Shown here piece after piece: positions 8,695 to 16,929 of a DNA stretch of 64,000 nt (position 1 is its first letter; each line of letters begins with the position of its first letter). The position numbers and the translations under genes are program-made. The notes under the pieces are model-generated. The model did not search any database. It was not told where the DNA came from and saw only the letters and a list, made by a program, of their open reading frames with translations. Source of the stretch: Pelagibacteraceae bacterium AG-426-L23 (GTDB lineage Bacteria; Pseudomonadota; Alphaproteobacteria; Pelagibacterales; Pelagibacteraceae); contig QCNU01000001.1 in NCBI GenBank assembly GCA_003213115.1, positions 248,001-312,000 of the forward strand, read 5' to 3'.

Positions 8695-9624
8695 ATGAAA
8701 ATATTAGGTATCGGAAATGCAATCGTTGATGTTATTTGTAAAGTAGATGAGAATTTTTTATTAAATAATAATTTGACTAAAAGTACAATGAAACTTGTAG
8801 ATGAAGCTGAATTTAAAAAATTGTTATCTAATCTTAAAATAGAAGAAACAGTTTCCGGTGGTTCAATAGCGAACTCAATTGTTGGTATTTCACAGCTTGG
8901 TAATAAAGTTGGATTCATAGGCAAAATAAACGATGATGAATTAGGCGTCAAATATGAGGAAGGTCTAAAAAAAGAAAATGTTAAATATTTTTACTCTAAA
9001 AAAAAAGAAACATCACCGACTGGAACTTGTTTAATATTAATAACGCCAGACTCTGAAAGGACTATGTGTACTTTTTTGGGTGTTGCTGGAAAAATTAATA
9101 CAAATGACATTAATGACTCGGCTATTAAAGAAAGTGATTTAATCTTCTTAGAAGGCTACTTGTGGGATGAGGGAGACGCAAAATCAGCTTTTGATAAAGC
9201 ACTAAAACTTTCAAAAAATTCTGCGATGTCTTTATCAGATAAATTTTGTGTAGATAGACATAAAAAGAATTTTTTGGATTTGGTAAAAAATAAATTAGAT
9301 ATTATTTTTGCAAATGAGCAAGAAATAATGTCATTAATTGGAACTAAATCTTTTAGTGATGTAGTGGAGTTTGGAAAAAAATTAAATAAATTATTAATTA
9401 TAACAAGGGGAGAAAAAGGAAGTATGTCTATAAGTGGAAAGAATATTTTTGAATGTCAGAGTAAAAGAAATCTAAAAGTTATTGATTTAACGGGAGCTGG
9501 TGATTTATTTGCAGCTGGATTTTTACATGGCTTTATCAATAAAATGTCTGAACAGGAAAATTTAGAAAAAGGGACAGAAATGGCTTCAAAAATTATTCAA
9601 AAGATTGGCGCTAGACTTAGTTAA
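8695..9624 (+). CDS. PfkB-family sugar or nucleoside kinase
   Basis: A 309-residue ribokinase-fold kinase. The N-terminus ILGIGNAIVDVICKVD and VSGGSIANSIVGISQLG are the substrate-binding signatures. VIDLTGAGDLFAAGFLHG near residue 262 is the PfkB signature 2, with its catalytic Asp and anion hole. The closest alphaproteobacterial relatives are annotated as adenosine kinase-like, but the sequence does not settle whether the substrate is a nucleoside or a sugar. It starts directly after nth and ends by overlapping the convergent ArfA-like gene by eight bases. Confidence 0.85.
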   Translation: MKILGIGNAIVDVICKVDENFLLNNNLTKSTMKLVDEAEFKKLLSNLKIEETVSGGSIANSIVGISQLGNKVGFIGKINDDELGVKYEEGLKKENVKYFYSKKKETSPTGTCLILITPDSERTMCTFLGVAGKINTNDINDSAIKESDLIFLEGYLWDEGDAKSAFDKALKLSKNSAMSLSDKFCVDRHKKNFLDLVKNKLDIIFANEQEIMSLIGTKSFSDVVEFGKKLNKLLIITRGEKGSMSISGKNIFECQSKRNLKVIDLTGAGDLFAAGFLHGFINKMSEQENLEKGTEMASKIIQKIGARLS

Positions 9625-9736
9625 ACTTCTTCTTCTTTTTTCTTGAGTAACTGCCTTTTCCTTTTTTTGGTTTTATAACTCTCAGTCTATACTTCTTTGA
9701 ATGTAGATCCATAGCTATTTTATTTCTTTTTTTCAC
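9617..9736 (-). CDS. arfA: ArfA-like alternative ribosome-rescue factor (39 aa)
   Basis: A tiny minus-strand frame with GTG start at 9736 and TAA at 9617-9619 encodes 39 very basic residues. The stretch KPKKGKGSYSRKKKKK closely matches the conserved core of ArfA (KGKGSYxRK), which enters the empty mRNA channel of stalled ribosomes and recruits RF2. The N-terminal KKRNKIAMDL resembles the short leader of ArfA relatives. The GTG overlaps the TGA of the upstream regulator gene (GTGA), suggesting translational coupling. It lacks the longer C-terminal region of E. coli ArfA. A small basic ribosomal protein is the alternative. Confidence 0.65.
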   Translation of the reverse strand: MKKRNKIAMDLHSKKYRLRVIKPKKGKGSYSRKKKKKFN

Positions 9737-10368
9737 AAAGAATACCCTGATTTAGAATTGCTAATAAAATTTTGATCTTTAAATTGATCAAAAATTTTTT
9801 TTCTTAATCGATAAATATGTGTCTCTACAGTGTGTGTATCGGCATCATCTGAGTACTTCCACACTTCTTTCAAAATGTTTATTTTTTTAATAGGTTTTTT
9901 TTTGTTAAATAATAATTCTAATAATTGAATTTCTTTTTCTGTAAGAATTATAAATAAGTCATTTTTTTTTAATTTTTTTTCATTTTTGTCGAGAATGTAT
10001 TCTTTTAGTTTAATAAATGAATTTTTTACAAATTGTTTTTTAGTCACCAAACCAATTATTTTTTCATTAAAATCATGAATATTTATCGGTTTTGAAATTT
10101 TATCATCAAATTTTAAGTCAGAAAAAGTATCAGACTTATAAATAATTAATTTCGGAATATTGGTTGTTTTCAAAAATTTAAAAATCTTTTTGTCTTTAAG
10201 AATTAAATCTTCTATAACATATGCTTTGTAATTGAGAGATGTATTGACTTTTTTATCATCCTCAAAAAAATCAAAATTAAAATTGAAATGATCTTTAAGT
10301 TCAACAAATGAGTTGATAAAATGATCTGAGGAAAAAATTAGTACTTTTATGTCGTTATTACTATGCAT
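9733..10368 (-). CDS. OmpR-type winged-helix regulator with an atypical receiver domain
   Basis: A 211-residue protein. Residues about 8-110 look like a receiver domain: VLIFSSDH would be the acidic pocket, VIEDLIL holds a plausible phospho-acceptor Asp, and SKPINI keeps the conserved Lys. The usual Thr/Ser position reads Lys (IIYKSD), and only one pocket acid is kept. Residues 140-211 form a winged helix: LTEKEIQLLELL, VWKYSDDADTHTVETHIYRLRKK and SGYSL are classic OmpR features. No histidine kinase is nearby. It may therefore be phosphorylation-independent. Its start codon shares an ATGCAT with the divergent transpeptidase gene, and its stop overlaps the ArfA-like start. Confidence 0.8.
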   Translation of the reverse strand: MHSNNDIKVLIFSSDHFINSFVELKDHFNFNFDFFEDDKKVNTSLNYKAYVIEDLILKDKKIFKFLKTTNIPKLIIYKSDTFSDLKFDDKISKPINIHDFNEKIIGLVTKKQFVKNSFIKLKEYILDKNEKKLKKNDLFIILTEKEIQLLELLFNKKKPIKKINILKEVWKYSDDADTHTVETHIYRLRKKIFDQFKDQNFISNSKSGYSL

Positions 10369-10854
10369 ATAAAACTTAAAAATAAAAATCTACACTTTCA
10401 TAATTATAAAGTAAAATGCGCTATAGGTAAAAGAGGAATTTCGAATAAAAAAAGAGAAGGTGATAATTGTACGCCAAAAGGAACTTTTAAATTTATTGAG
10501 GTTTTTTATAGAAAAGACAGAAATAAAAAAATAAAGACTTTATTAAAAAAAACAAGCATCACAAAAAATATGGGATGGTGTGATGACTCTAGATCAAAAA
10601 AATATAATAAATTAGTTAAATTGCCATTTAGATATAAATCAGAAAAACTTTACAAAAAAAATAATCTATATGACGTACTAATCGTAATTAATTATAATTG
10701 TAAACCGACTGTTAAAAACAAAGGTAGCGCAATTTTTTTACACATAGCAAATAAGAGTTACAAATCTACTAGGGGATGCATAGCTGTTTCAAAAAAAGAT
10801 ATGAAAATTCTCTTAAAGTATATCACTAAGAAAACAAAACTTTTTATTTACTGA
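10363..10854 (+). CDS. L,D-transpeptidase (YkuD) domain protein
   Basis: A 163-residue protein made almost entirely of a YkuD domain. REGDNCTPKGTFKF opens the domain, and HIANKSYKSTRGCIAVS holds the catalytic His and nucleophilic Cys. YkuD enzymes form 3-3 peptidoglycan cross-links or attach proteins to peptidoglycan. No signal peptide or membrane segment is visible, so export is unexplained; many alphaproteobacterial relatives are similarly short. It is divergent from the OmpR-type regulator, with six shared bases at the start codons, and converges on the YggS gene with seven bases of overlap. Confidence 0.85.
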   Translation: MHIKLKNKNLHFHNYKVKCAIGKRGISNKKREGDNCTPKGTFKFIEVFYRKDRNKKIKTLLKKTSITKNMGWCDDSRSKKYNKLVKLPFRYKSEKLYKKNNLYDVLIVINYNCKPTVKNKGSAIFLHIANKSYKSTRGCIAVSKKDMKILLKYITKKTKLFIY

Positions 10855-11501
10855 TTTCTTTCTCCAAATATTCCACTACCAATTCTTAAAAAGTTTGCAT
10901 GATATTTTGCTGCTTTTAAATAATCTGAAGACATTCCCATACTTAAGTTTTTTAAGTTTAATAATTTATTTTTTTCACTCATAATTTTAAAATATTTTTC
11001 TTCATTATTATCGTTTGGTGGAATACACATTAAACCTATAACATTCAGTTTTTTTTCCTTGGTACAATAAGAGAAAAAATCATTCAAATCATTTAATGAA
11101 ATTCCTGATTTTTGATCTTCATTTCCAATATTTACTTGAATAAAATATTTTAAATTTTTTTTTGCATCTGATTCAGCTTTACTTAGACTATCCGCTAATT
11201 TTTTATTATCAAGGGAATGAATAAAATCAAAAAGTTCAACAGCTTTTTTCGACTTGTTAGATTGTAATTTACCAACCATATGTAGCTTTAGGTTATTATC
11301 ATTTTTCTTTATTTCTTTCCATTTAGACATCGCTTCTTGTACTTTGTTTTCTCCAAAATGATCGTGACCTATATTTAATAATGGCTTTATATGTTCTATA
11401 GAAAACGTTTTGCTTATTGCAACTATGTTGATAGTTTTGGAATTATCTAAACTATTAATATTAGATTTTATTTTTTTGAATCTATCAACTATTATGGACA
11501 T
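10848..11501 (-). CDS. PLP homeostasis protein, YggS/PLPBP family
   Basis: A 217-residue single-domain alanine-racemase-fold protein. VAISKTFSIEHI carries the PLP-binding lysine, and GENKVQEAMSKW, HMVGKLQSNKSK, IGLMCIPP and LSMGMSSDYLKA are family signatures. Members bind pyridoxal 5'-phosphate without known enzymatic activity and buffer vitamin B6 and amino-acid pools. Length is slightly short but complete. It is divergent from the ThiE-like gene, with two bases between start codons. Confidence 0.93.
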   Translation of the reverse strand: MSIIVDRFKKIKSNINSLDNSKTINIVAISKTFSIEHIKPLLNIGHDHFGENKVQEAMSKWKEIKKNDNNLKLHMVGKLQSNKSKKAVELFDFIHSLDNKKLADSLSKAESDAKKNLKYFIQVNIGNEDQKSGISLNDLNDFFSYCTKEKKLNVIGLMCIPPNDNNEEKYFKIMSEKNKLLNLKNLSMGMSSDYLKAAKYHANFLRIGSGIFGERNQ

Positions 11502-11503
11502 AA

Positions 11504-12067
11504 ATGTTTATATTTAAAAATAATTATTATTTATACATTGAGAATATCAAATTATTAAATTTAAATTTAATAAAAAAAAGGGGTAAATTTAACATTATTT
11601 ATCGAAATAACCTAAAAGATGACAATTTTGAAAAATTAAGAATATTTCGAAACACATGTAAAAAAAAATCTATTAAATTTTTTATAGCTAATGACATTAA
11701 GTTATTTCAAAAAATTAATGCAGATGGGCTTTATATTTCCTCTTACAACAAGAGTTTAAAATATCTAAATTATAAAACAAATAAAATAGGTTCGGCACAT
11801 AATGTTAGAGAGATAAACACAAAAATATTGCAAGGATGTAGTGAGATAGTATTTTCAAGACTATTTAAAACAGACTACAAAAATAAGAGGTCATATTTAG
11901 GAGTGGTAAAATTCAACCTTATTACTTATTTACATGGCAGTAGTTTCGTTCCTTTGGGAGGAATACGTTCTAATAATTTAAATAAACTTAATGAGGTCAA
12001 TGCAAGTTCATTTGCACTTATGTCTGAAATAAAAAAAAAGCCGGCTGTAATCAGCCGGCTTTTTTAA
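11504..12067 (+). CDS. Thiamine phosphate synthase-like protein (ThiE/TenI fold)
   Basis: A 187-residue divergent member of the ThiE/TenI family, which joins the pyrimidine and thiazole parts of thiamine. ADGLYIS near residue 84, IGSAHNVREI (the GxSxH motif), IVFSRLFKTDYKNKRSYLGV (equivalent to the PvfpTxTK loop) and FVPLGGI follow the family order. Several ThiE substrate residues are not obvious, so a TenI-like or altered role is possible. The last codons, KKKPAVISRLF, are encoded by the arms of a strong terminator hairpin, and the TAA begins at the final base of the hairpin. Confidence 0.65.
   Translation: MFIFKNNYYLYIENIKLLNLNLIKKRGKFNIIYRNNLKDDNFEKLRIFRNTCKKKSIKFFIANDIKLFQKINADGLYISSYNKSLKYLNYKTNKIGSAHNVREINTKILQGCSEIVFSRLFKTDYKNKRSYLGVVKFNLITYLHGSSFVPLGGIRSNNLNKLNEVNASSFALMSEIKKKPAVISRLF
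12034..12065. terminator. Bidirectional Rho-independent terminator embedded in the 3' end of the ThiE-like gene
   Basis: A perfect hairpin has an eight-base GC-rich core, GCCGGCTG (12040-12047) pairing with CAGCCGGC (12052-12059). Six flanking A-T pairs extend it to a 14-bp stem, and the loop is TAAT. A-runs on the left and T-runs on the right give a U-tract in either direction. It can therefore end both the ThiE-like gene and the convergent porin gene. Confidence 0.9.
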
Positions 12068-12088
12068 ATCTTTTAACTTACTACGTAA

Positions 12089-13189
12089 TTAAAACGCCAT
12101 TGAAACTGAAAATACAGTCTCTGCAGCATCTTTATCGTCAGTATAGTCCATATTCTCTAGCTTTTTGTTAGCTACAGATAATGTCATACCGCCCATAGTG
12201 TAGGCTGCTTGGATTGTTCTAATTTCGAACTCAGTTGTAGTTCTAGTAGTCGTGTTAGTTTGAGTCTCGTTCTTGTTGCTTTCTTCAGACTGCTCTAAGT
12301 TGTAAGAGAATGACAAATTGTCATTCGCAACAACACCTATTGACCATGAAGTATTTTCATAATCAAGAACACGAGCTGTACCTTGAGTAGCAGCACCTAA
12401 TGTTGGAGCTACATAGAACTTACCATAACCAATAGTCGCTGGACCAAATGCATATGTAGCAGCAACACCACCGTGCTCAGCTTGCTGAACAGTTGCTGTT
12501 GAACCTGCGTCTGCATCATCTATTTCTAAGTATGAAGCCGCAATTGTTAATCCGTCAATTGGAGTTGCATCAACTCTATACTGAGTAACACCGTTACCTG
12601 CCTCAGAAGAAGTCGCTGCAGCGTTTGATGAGTTCATTGTGCCGTCTGCTTCAGGAGCGTAAGCAACTTTTACCACTAATCCAAACGGTAACATGTCCGC
12701 TGGAGTGTGGAACTGTACGTTGTTGTACGAACTAATGTTTGTACCCCAAGTAAATGTAGTTGCGTCATCACCAGCTGCCGTTGTAGCTGCTGATGTTCCT
12801 GTTAGACCGTAGTCTGATCCTGCTCCGTATACTGAGTTGTCAAACGCTAAATTAGCTGAAAGACCACACTCGTGTACACAAGCTTTAAATAGACCGAATG
12901 AAGTGTTTAATGACATTGCAGCATCGTCTTGTACAGTTGCACCATCGATATCTTGTGCGTACGTCCAAGCCATACCATTGTCTAACTCTCCACTAGCACT
13001 TAAAGTAAATTCGTTAGCTATACCAATACCTTGTGGGTTACCAACTTGAGCTGCCGCACTTTCAGAACCTCTGATTGAGTACGTTGCTTTAGCAGAACCT
13101 GTGATAGATAAATCACCAGCAAGAGCTGCAGTAGTTGAAACCATCAAAGAAGCAATAAGACCTAACGTTAATTTAGTTAGTTTATTCAT
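12089..13189 (-). CDS. Outer-membrane porin
   Basis: A 366-residue protein with a clear Sec signal peptide cut after AALA at residue 24. The rest is alternating polar/hydrophobic beta-strand sequence rich in Gly, Ala, Thr and Asn with few lysines, ending in a Phe (SVSMAF), the usual barrel-insertion signal. Alphaproteobacterial general porins have this layout. Base composition is visibly less AT-rich than the neighbours, consistent with codon choice for high expression. AAAGGA lies upstream of the start, and a strong shared terminator follows. Likely one of the most abundant envelope proteins. Substrate selectivity cannot be read from sequence. Confidence 0.85.
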   Translation of the reverse strand: MNKLTKLTLGLIASLMVSTTAALAGDLSITGSAKATYSIRGSESAAAQVGNPQGIGIANEFTLSASGELDNGMAWTYAQDIDGATVQDDAAMSLNTSFGLFKACVHECGLSANLAFDNSVYGAGSDYGLTGTSAATTAAGDDATTFTWGTNISSYNNVQFHTPADMLPFGLVVKVAYAPEADGTMNSSNAAATSSEAGNGVTQYRVDATPIDGLTIAASYLEIDDADAGSTATVQQAEHGGVAATYAFGPATIGYGKFYVAPTLGAATQGTARVLDYENTSWSIGVVANDNLSFSYNLEQSEESNKNETQTNTTTRTTTEFEIRTIQAAYTMGGMTLSVANKKLENMDYTDDKDAAETVFSVSMAF

Positions 13190-13374
13190 TTTATGTTTCC
13201 TTTGTTATTTGTTTATAAACTGAAGATAACTTAGCTTTTTTTAACTATATTTAACCAAAAAACAGCTAATAATCGTAAAATATTGAATTACTGTAGTATT
13301 TATACAACACCTAAATAAATGGCTAATTTACTTATTTTTTTTGGTTTTTATTGAGTTCATGATAATAATTAACA
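13190..13374. promoter_or_regulatory. Divergent intergenic region between porin and DUF3576 gene
   Basis: This 185-base AT-rich gap must hold the promoters of both the porin (minus) and the DUF3576-leuS-lptE-holA series (plus). On the minus strand AAAGGAAAC forms a good ribosome site for the porin. Several TTG- and TATA-like boxes exist, but none stands out enough to assign start sites. I see no riboswitch-like or repeated structure. Confidence 0.4.
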
Positions 13375-13914
13375 ATGCGTTTCAAGGGAATCTCTAAATT
13401 GTTAATTGTGCTGTTTGTAACAACTCTACTTTTAAACTCTTGCGGGACTTTTAAAAAAGTTGATGCAAAAAAAGTACCTGTAAAGGGAATGGATAGAGCA
13501 AGAAAAAATGTTGAGGAAGGCAGAGGTATATCCCTAAAAAATCTTGGGAAAAGAGGGGGGAGTATGAATTATGAATTTAGTTCTTCCAATCCAATGTGGA
13601 GAGCATCTCTAGAAATTTTAGATTTCTTACCTCTGGTTACAGTAGACTATTCTGGTGGTGTAATAATTACTGATTGGTACAGCGATATTTCAAATAATAA
13701 TGATGCTATTAAAATAACTCTTAGATTTTTATCTAATGAAATTCAAAGCAACAGTTTAAAAATAGTTGTTCATCAAAAGAGATGTTCTAAAGATTTGCCT
13801 GCTTCCTGTTCTGTAAACAAGATTGACTCAAAGATAGAGGAAGAGTTAATAATCTCAATTATAAAAAAAGCAGCTTTACTTGAAAAGCAAGATAAAGATA
13901 AAAAGAAAAAATAG
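13375..13914 (+). CDS. DUF3576 lipoprotein
   Basis: A 179-residue protein with a lipoprotein signal peptide (LLNSC, lipidated Cys at about residue 23). The core has two recognisable patches: [32 protein letters not shown] and a strand-rich section with [10 protein letters not shown]. These are characteristic of the alphaproteobacterial DUF3576 family, which usually sits just before leuS, as here. The function is unknown. Its position before leuS and lptE suggests an envelope role, possibly in outer-membrane assembly. A lysine-rich tail ends the protein. Confidence 0.85.
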   Translation: MRFKGISKLLIVLFVTTLLLNSCGTFKKVDAKKVPVKGMDRARKNVEEGRGISLKNLGKRGGSMNYEFSSSNPMWRASLEILDFLPLVTVDYSGGVIITDWYSDISNNNDAIKITLRFLSNEIQSNSLKIVVHQKRCSKDLPASCSVNKIDSKIEEELIISIIKKAALLEKQDKDKKKK

Positions 13915-13925
13915 TCTCACCTTCA

Positions 13926-16460
13926 ATGGATAAGGTAAATTTTAATAATATAGAAAAAAAGTGGCAAAAGATTTGGGAAAAAACAAATCTTTATAGGGCT
14001 GATAAAGAAAAAAAGTTTTATTGCTTGGAAATGTTTCCATATCCATCGGGAAAAATTCATATGGGCCATGTTAGAAATTATACAATCGGAGATGTGATAG
14101 CTAGATACAAATACCTAAATTCCTTTAATGTTTTACATCCTATGGGTTGGGACTCTTTTGGTTTACCGGCTGAGAATGCAGCACGTGAAAATAATCTTAA
14201 CCCAAAAATTTGGACACAAAAAAATATTTCGGAAATGAAAAGACAACTTAAAATGCTTGGATTATCAATAGACTGGGATTTAGAAATTTCAACTTGTGAC
14301 GAGGGTTATTACAAACATCAGCAAGAAATATTTATAGACTTATATAATAAAGGCTTAATAAGCAGAAAGGAGAATTACGTAAATTGGGATCCTGTAGAAA
14401 AAACTGTTCTTGCGAACGAACAAGTTATAAACGGTCGTGGTTGGAGATCAGATGCGCCTGTTGAAAGAAAAAAACTTGCTCAATGGTTTTTTAATATTTC
14501 TAAATTTTCAAATGAACTACTCGAAGATTTAAACAAACTAGATAACTGGCCTGAAAAAGTAAAATTAATGCAAAAAAATTGGATTGGAAAATCAATAGGT
14601 TGTGAAATTAATTTTGAAACAAGTGAATCAAAAAAAACTAATATCAAAGTTTTTACAACTCGTCCCGATACTATATTTGGTGCCTCTTTTATCGCTATCT
14701 CTGCTGATCATCCTTTCTGTGAGAAATTTAAAAATGAAAAAACTTTTATAGATTTTAAAAATGAATGTTTAAAAGTAGGAACAACTGAAGAGGCATTAGC
14801 TATTGCTGAAAAAATTGGCTATAAAACTAAATCATCTGTTAAACATCCTTTTATTAAAGATAAACTATTACCAATATTTGTTGCCAACTTTGTTTTAATG
14901 GATTACGGAACTGGTGCTATATTTGGATGTCCTGCGCATGATCAAAGGGACATGGATTTTGCCAAAAAATATAAACTTGATATTTTAGAAGTAGTATCAC
15001 CCGATGGAAAAAAACACAGAGATTTCGATAAAAGAAGTGAAGCTTTTACTGAGGAAGGAGTTTTAATAAATTCAGAGTTTTTAGATGGTTTAAGTGTGGA
15101 AGATGCAAAAAGCAAGATTATAACGGAAATAGAAAAAAAAAAGATAGGAAAAAAGAAAATTACTTTCCGTTTGAAAGATTGGGGTATATCAAGACAAAGA
15201 TATTGGGGATGTCCAATTCCAATGATTTATTTAGAAGATGGAAGTATTGTTCCAGTTGAAAAAGATGAACTTCCAGTTAAACTTCCTGAAAATATAGACC
15301 TAAACACCTCGGGAAATCCTTTAGAGAATCATAAAGAGTGGAAAAAAACAAAGCATAAAAAAACAGGAAAACCAGCAATAAGGGAAACGGATACATTAGA
15401 CACTTTTGTAGATTCTTCTTGGTATTTTATGAGATTTTGCTCTCCAAAATCTAAAGGGAAACCATTTGAAATAGAGGATTTAAATTACTGGATGCCTGTT
15501 GATCAATATATTGGAGGGATTGAGCACGCAATTCTTCATTTGCTTTACTCAAGATTTTTTATGAAAGCTTTAAAAGCTAATAATAGTTCTATTAAGTTCA
15601 GTGAGCCTTTTAAAGGACTGTTCACACAGGGAATGGTTTGTCACGAAACATACAAAGATAATAAGGGGAGTTGGTTATCTCCTGATGAAATTGAAAAAGG
15701 ATCAAACGATCATGTAGTTAAAAAAACTGATAAGTCAAAAATTACTGTTGGACCCTCTGAGGCGATGTCAAAATCTAAAAAGAATATAATAGATCCTGAA
15801 AGTATGATTAAAATTTATGGTGCTGATGCAGTAAGATGGTTTATTTTGTCTGATAGTCCGCCAGAAAAAGATATCCAATGGTCAAACCAAGGAGTAACTG
15901 CTTCTTATAAATTCTTACAAAAAATTTGGAGTTTGAATAGCAAAGTTATTGAACGTAAAAATCCAGAAATATCAAAGGAAATTGAAGAAAAAATTGAAAG
16001 CCAATTTCATAAACATTTACATAAAATTACAGGCTCAATTGAAAATTTCCAAATTAATGTTGCGGTAGCAAATGTGCATGAAATTTATAACTTAATTAAT
16101 GAACATTTATCAAAAGCAATTTCCAATGAATTACTAAGAAAAATTTTGATAGATTTTATGAAGGTTTTAATACCCTTTATACCTCATGTTGCTAGCGAGT
16201 CTTTGGAAAAATTAGGAGAGAAAAATATAGATAAATGGCCAATTATTAAAGATGATTTAATGCAAAATCTCTTAATAAAAGTTGCAATACAAATTAATGG
16301 GAAAACAAGAGAAATTATAGAGGCTAAGCAGAATTTATCTGAAAAAGATCTAGTCAAATTAAGTAAGGATAGTGCTAAAGTTAGCAAACATTTACAAAAT
16401 AAAAATATAAAAAAAGTGATTTTTGTAAAAAATAAAATACTGAATTATTTAACAGATTAA
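13926..16460 (+). CDS. leuS: Leucyl-tRNA synthetase
   Basis: An 844-residue class I synthetase charging tRNA-Leu. [15 protein letters not shown] near residue 38 contains the HIGH-type ATP motif (HMGH), and AMSKSKKN near residue 617 is the KMSKS loop. The CP1 editing domain, which clears mischarged isoleucine or norvaline, contains [12 protein letters not shown] near residue 240 and the GCPAHDQRD loop. The [12 protein letters not shown] segment is diagnostic for LeuRS. Length is normal. It lies 11 bases after the DUF3576 gene and 4 before lptE. Confidence 0.98.
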   Translation: MDKVNFNNIEKKWQKIWEKTNLYRADKEKKFYCLEMFPYPSGKIHMGHVRNYTIGDVIARYKYLNSFNVLHPMGWDSFGLPAENAARENNLNPKIWTQKNISEMKRQLKMLGLSIDWDLEISTCDEGYYKHQQEIFIDLYNKGLISRKENYVNWDPVEKTVLANEQVINGRGWRSDAPVERKKLAQWFFNISKFSNELLEDLNKLDNWPEKVKLMQKNWIGKSIGCEINFETSESKKTNIKVFTTRPDTIFGASFIAISADHPFCEKFKNEKTFIDFKNECLKVGTTEEALAIAEKIGYKTKSSVKHPFIKDKLLPIFVANFVLMDYGTGAIFGCPAHDQRDMDFAKKYKLDILEVVSPDGKKHRDFDKRSEAFTEEGVLINSEFLDGLSVEDAKSKIITEIEKKKIGKKKITFRLKDWGISRQRYWGCPIPMIYLEDGSIVPVEKDELPVKLPENIDLNTSGNPLENHKEWKKTKHKKTGKPAIRETDTLDTFVDSSWYFMRFCSPKSKGKPFEIEDLNYWMPVDQYIGGIEHAILHLLYSRFFMKALKANNSSIKFSEPFKGLFTQGMVCHETYKDNKGSWLSPDEIEKGSNDHVVKKTDKSKITVGPSEAMSKSKKNIIDPESMIKIYGADAVRWFILSDSPPEKDIQWSNQGVTASYKFLQKIWSLNSKVIERKNPEISKEIEEKIESQFHKHLHKITGSIENFQINVAVANVHEIYNLINEHLSKAISNELLRKILIDFMKVLIPFIPHVASESLEKLGEKNIDKWPIIKDDLMQNLLIKVAIQINGKTREIIEAKQNLSEKDLVKLSKDSAKVSKHLQNKNIKKVIFVKNKILNYLTD

Positions 16461-16464
16461 GACG

Positions 16465-16929
16465 ATGAAAAAATTTTTAAATTTATTTTTACTTCTAATT
16501 TTTATGACATCTTGTGGATATAAAAATATTAATCTTGAGGATGGAAATGATCTTAATATTAGTCAAATTATATTAGTTGGAAATAAAAAAATTGGCCGTA
16601 TTTTACAAAGTGAAATTTCATTAATTTCCTCTAGTGAAGGTAGTGATAAAATAGCAATTAATTTATCCTCTAATAAATCAAAAAGTGTAAGTAATAAAGA
16701 TAACAGTGGTAAAATTACGAAGTATGATATTGTTATTACTGTAGATTTAATAATCACTAGCTTAAATAGTGAGAAAATAACAAGAAAAAGTTTTATAAAA
16801 ACAGGAAGTTTTGATGTTAAAACTAAACATATTGATACAATTAACACTGAAAAAAAGGAAACAAGAAACTTAACCAATCAGGTAGCTGAGGAAATTTTAA
16901 ACTATTTTAAAATCTCATATAAAGATTAA
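16465..16929 (+). CDS. lptE: LPS-assembly lipoprotein LptE
   Basis: A 154-residue lipoprotein with lipobox FMTSCGY (Cys17), starting with the SCGY context typical of LptE. The body alternates strands and ends in an amphipathic helix (NLTNQVAEEILNYF). LptE plugs the LptD barrel and helps deliver lipopolysaccharide to the outer leaflet. Sequence conservation in this family is weak, so the call leans on the signal peptide, length and the alphaproteobacterial order leuS-lptE-holA. Its stop is immediately followed by the holA ATG. Confidence 0.85.
   Translation: MKKFLNLFLLLIFMTSCGYKNINLEDGNDLNISQIILVGNKKIGRILQSEISLISSSEGSDKIAINLSSNKSKSVSNKDNSGKITKYDIVITVDLIITSLNSEKITRKSFIKTGSFDVKTKHIDTINTEKKETRNLTNQVAEEILNYFKISYKD

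Noticed and set aside
14182-14190. CACGTGAAA in leuS as a third parS site
   Set aside because: Only the right arm matches; the left arm reads CAG rather than TTT, so the palindrome is broken.
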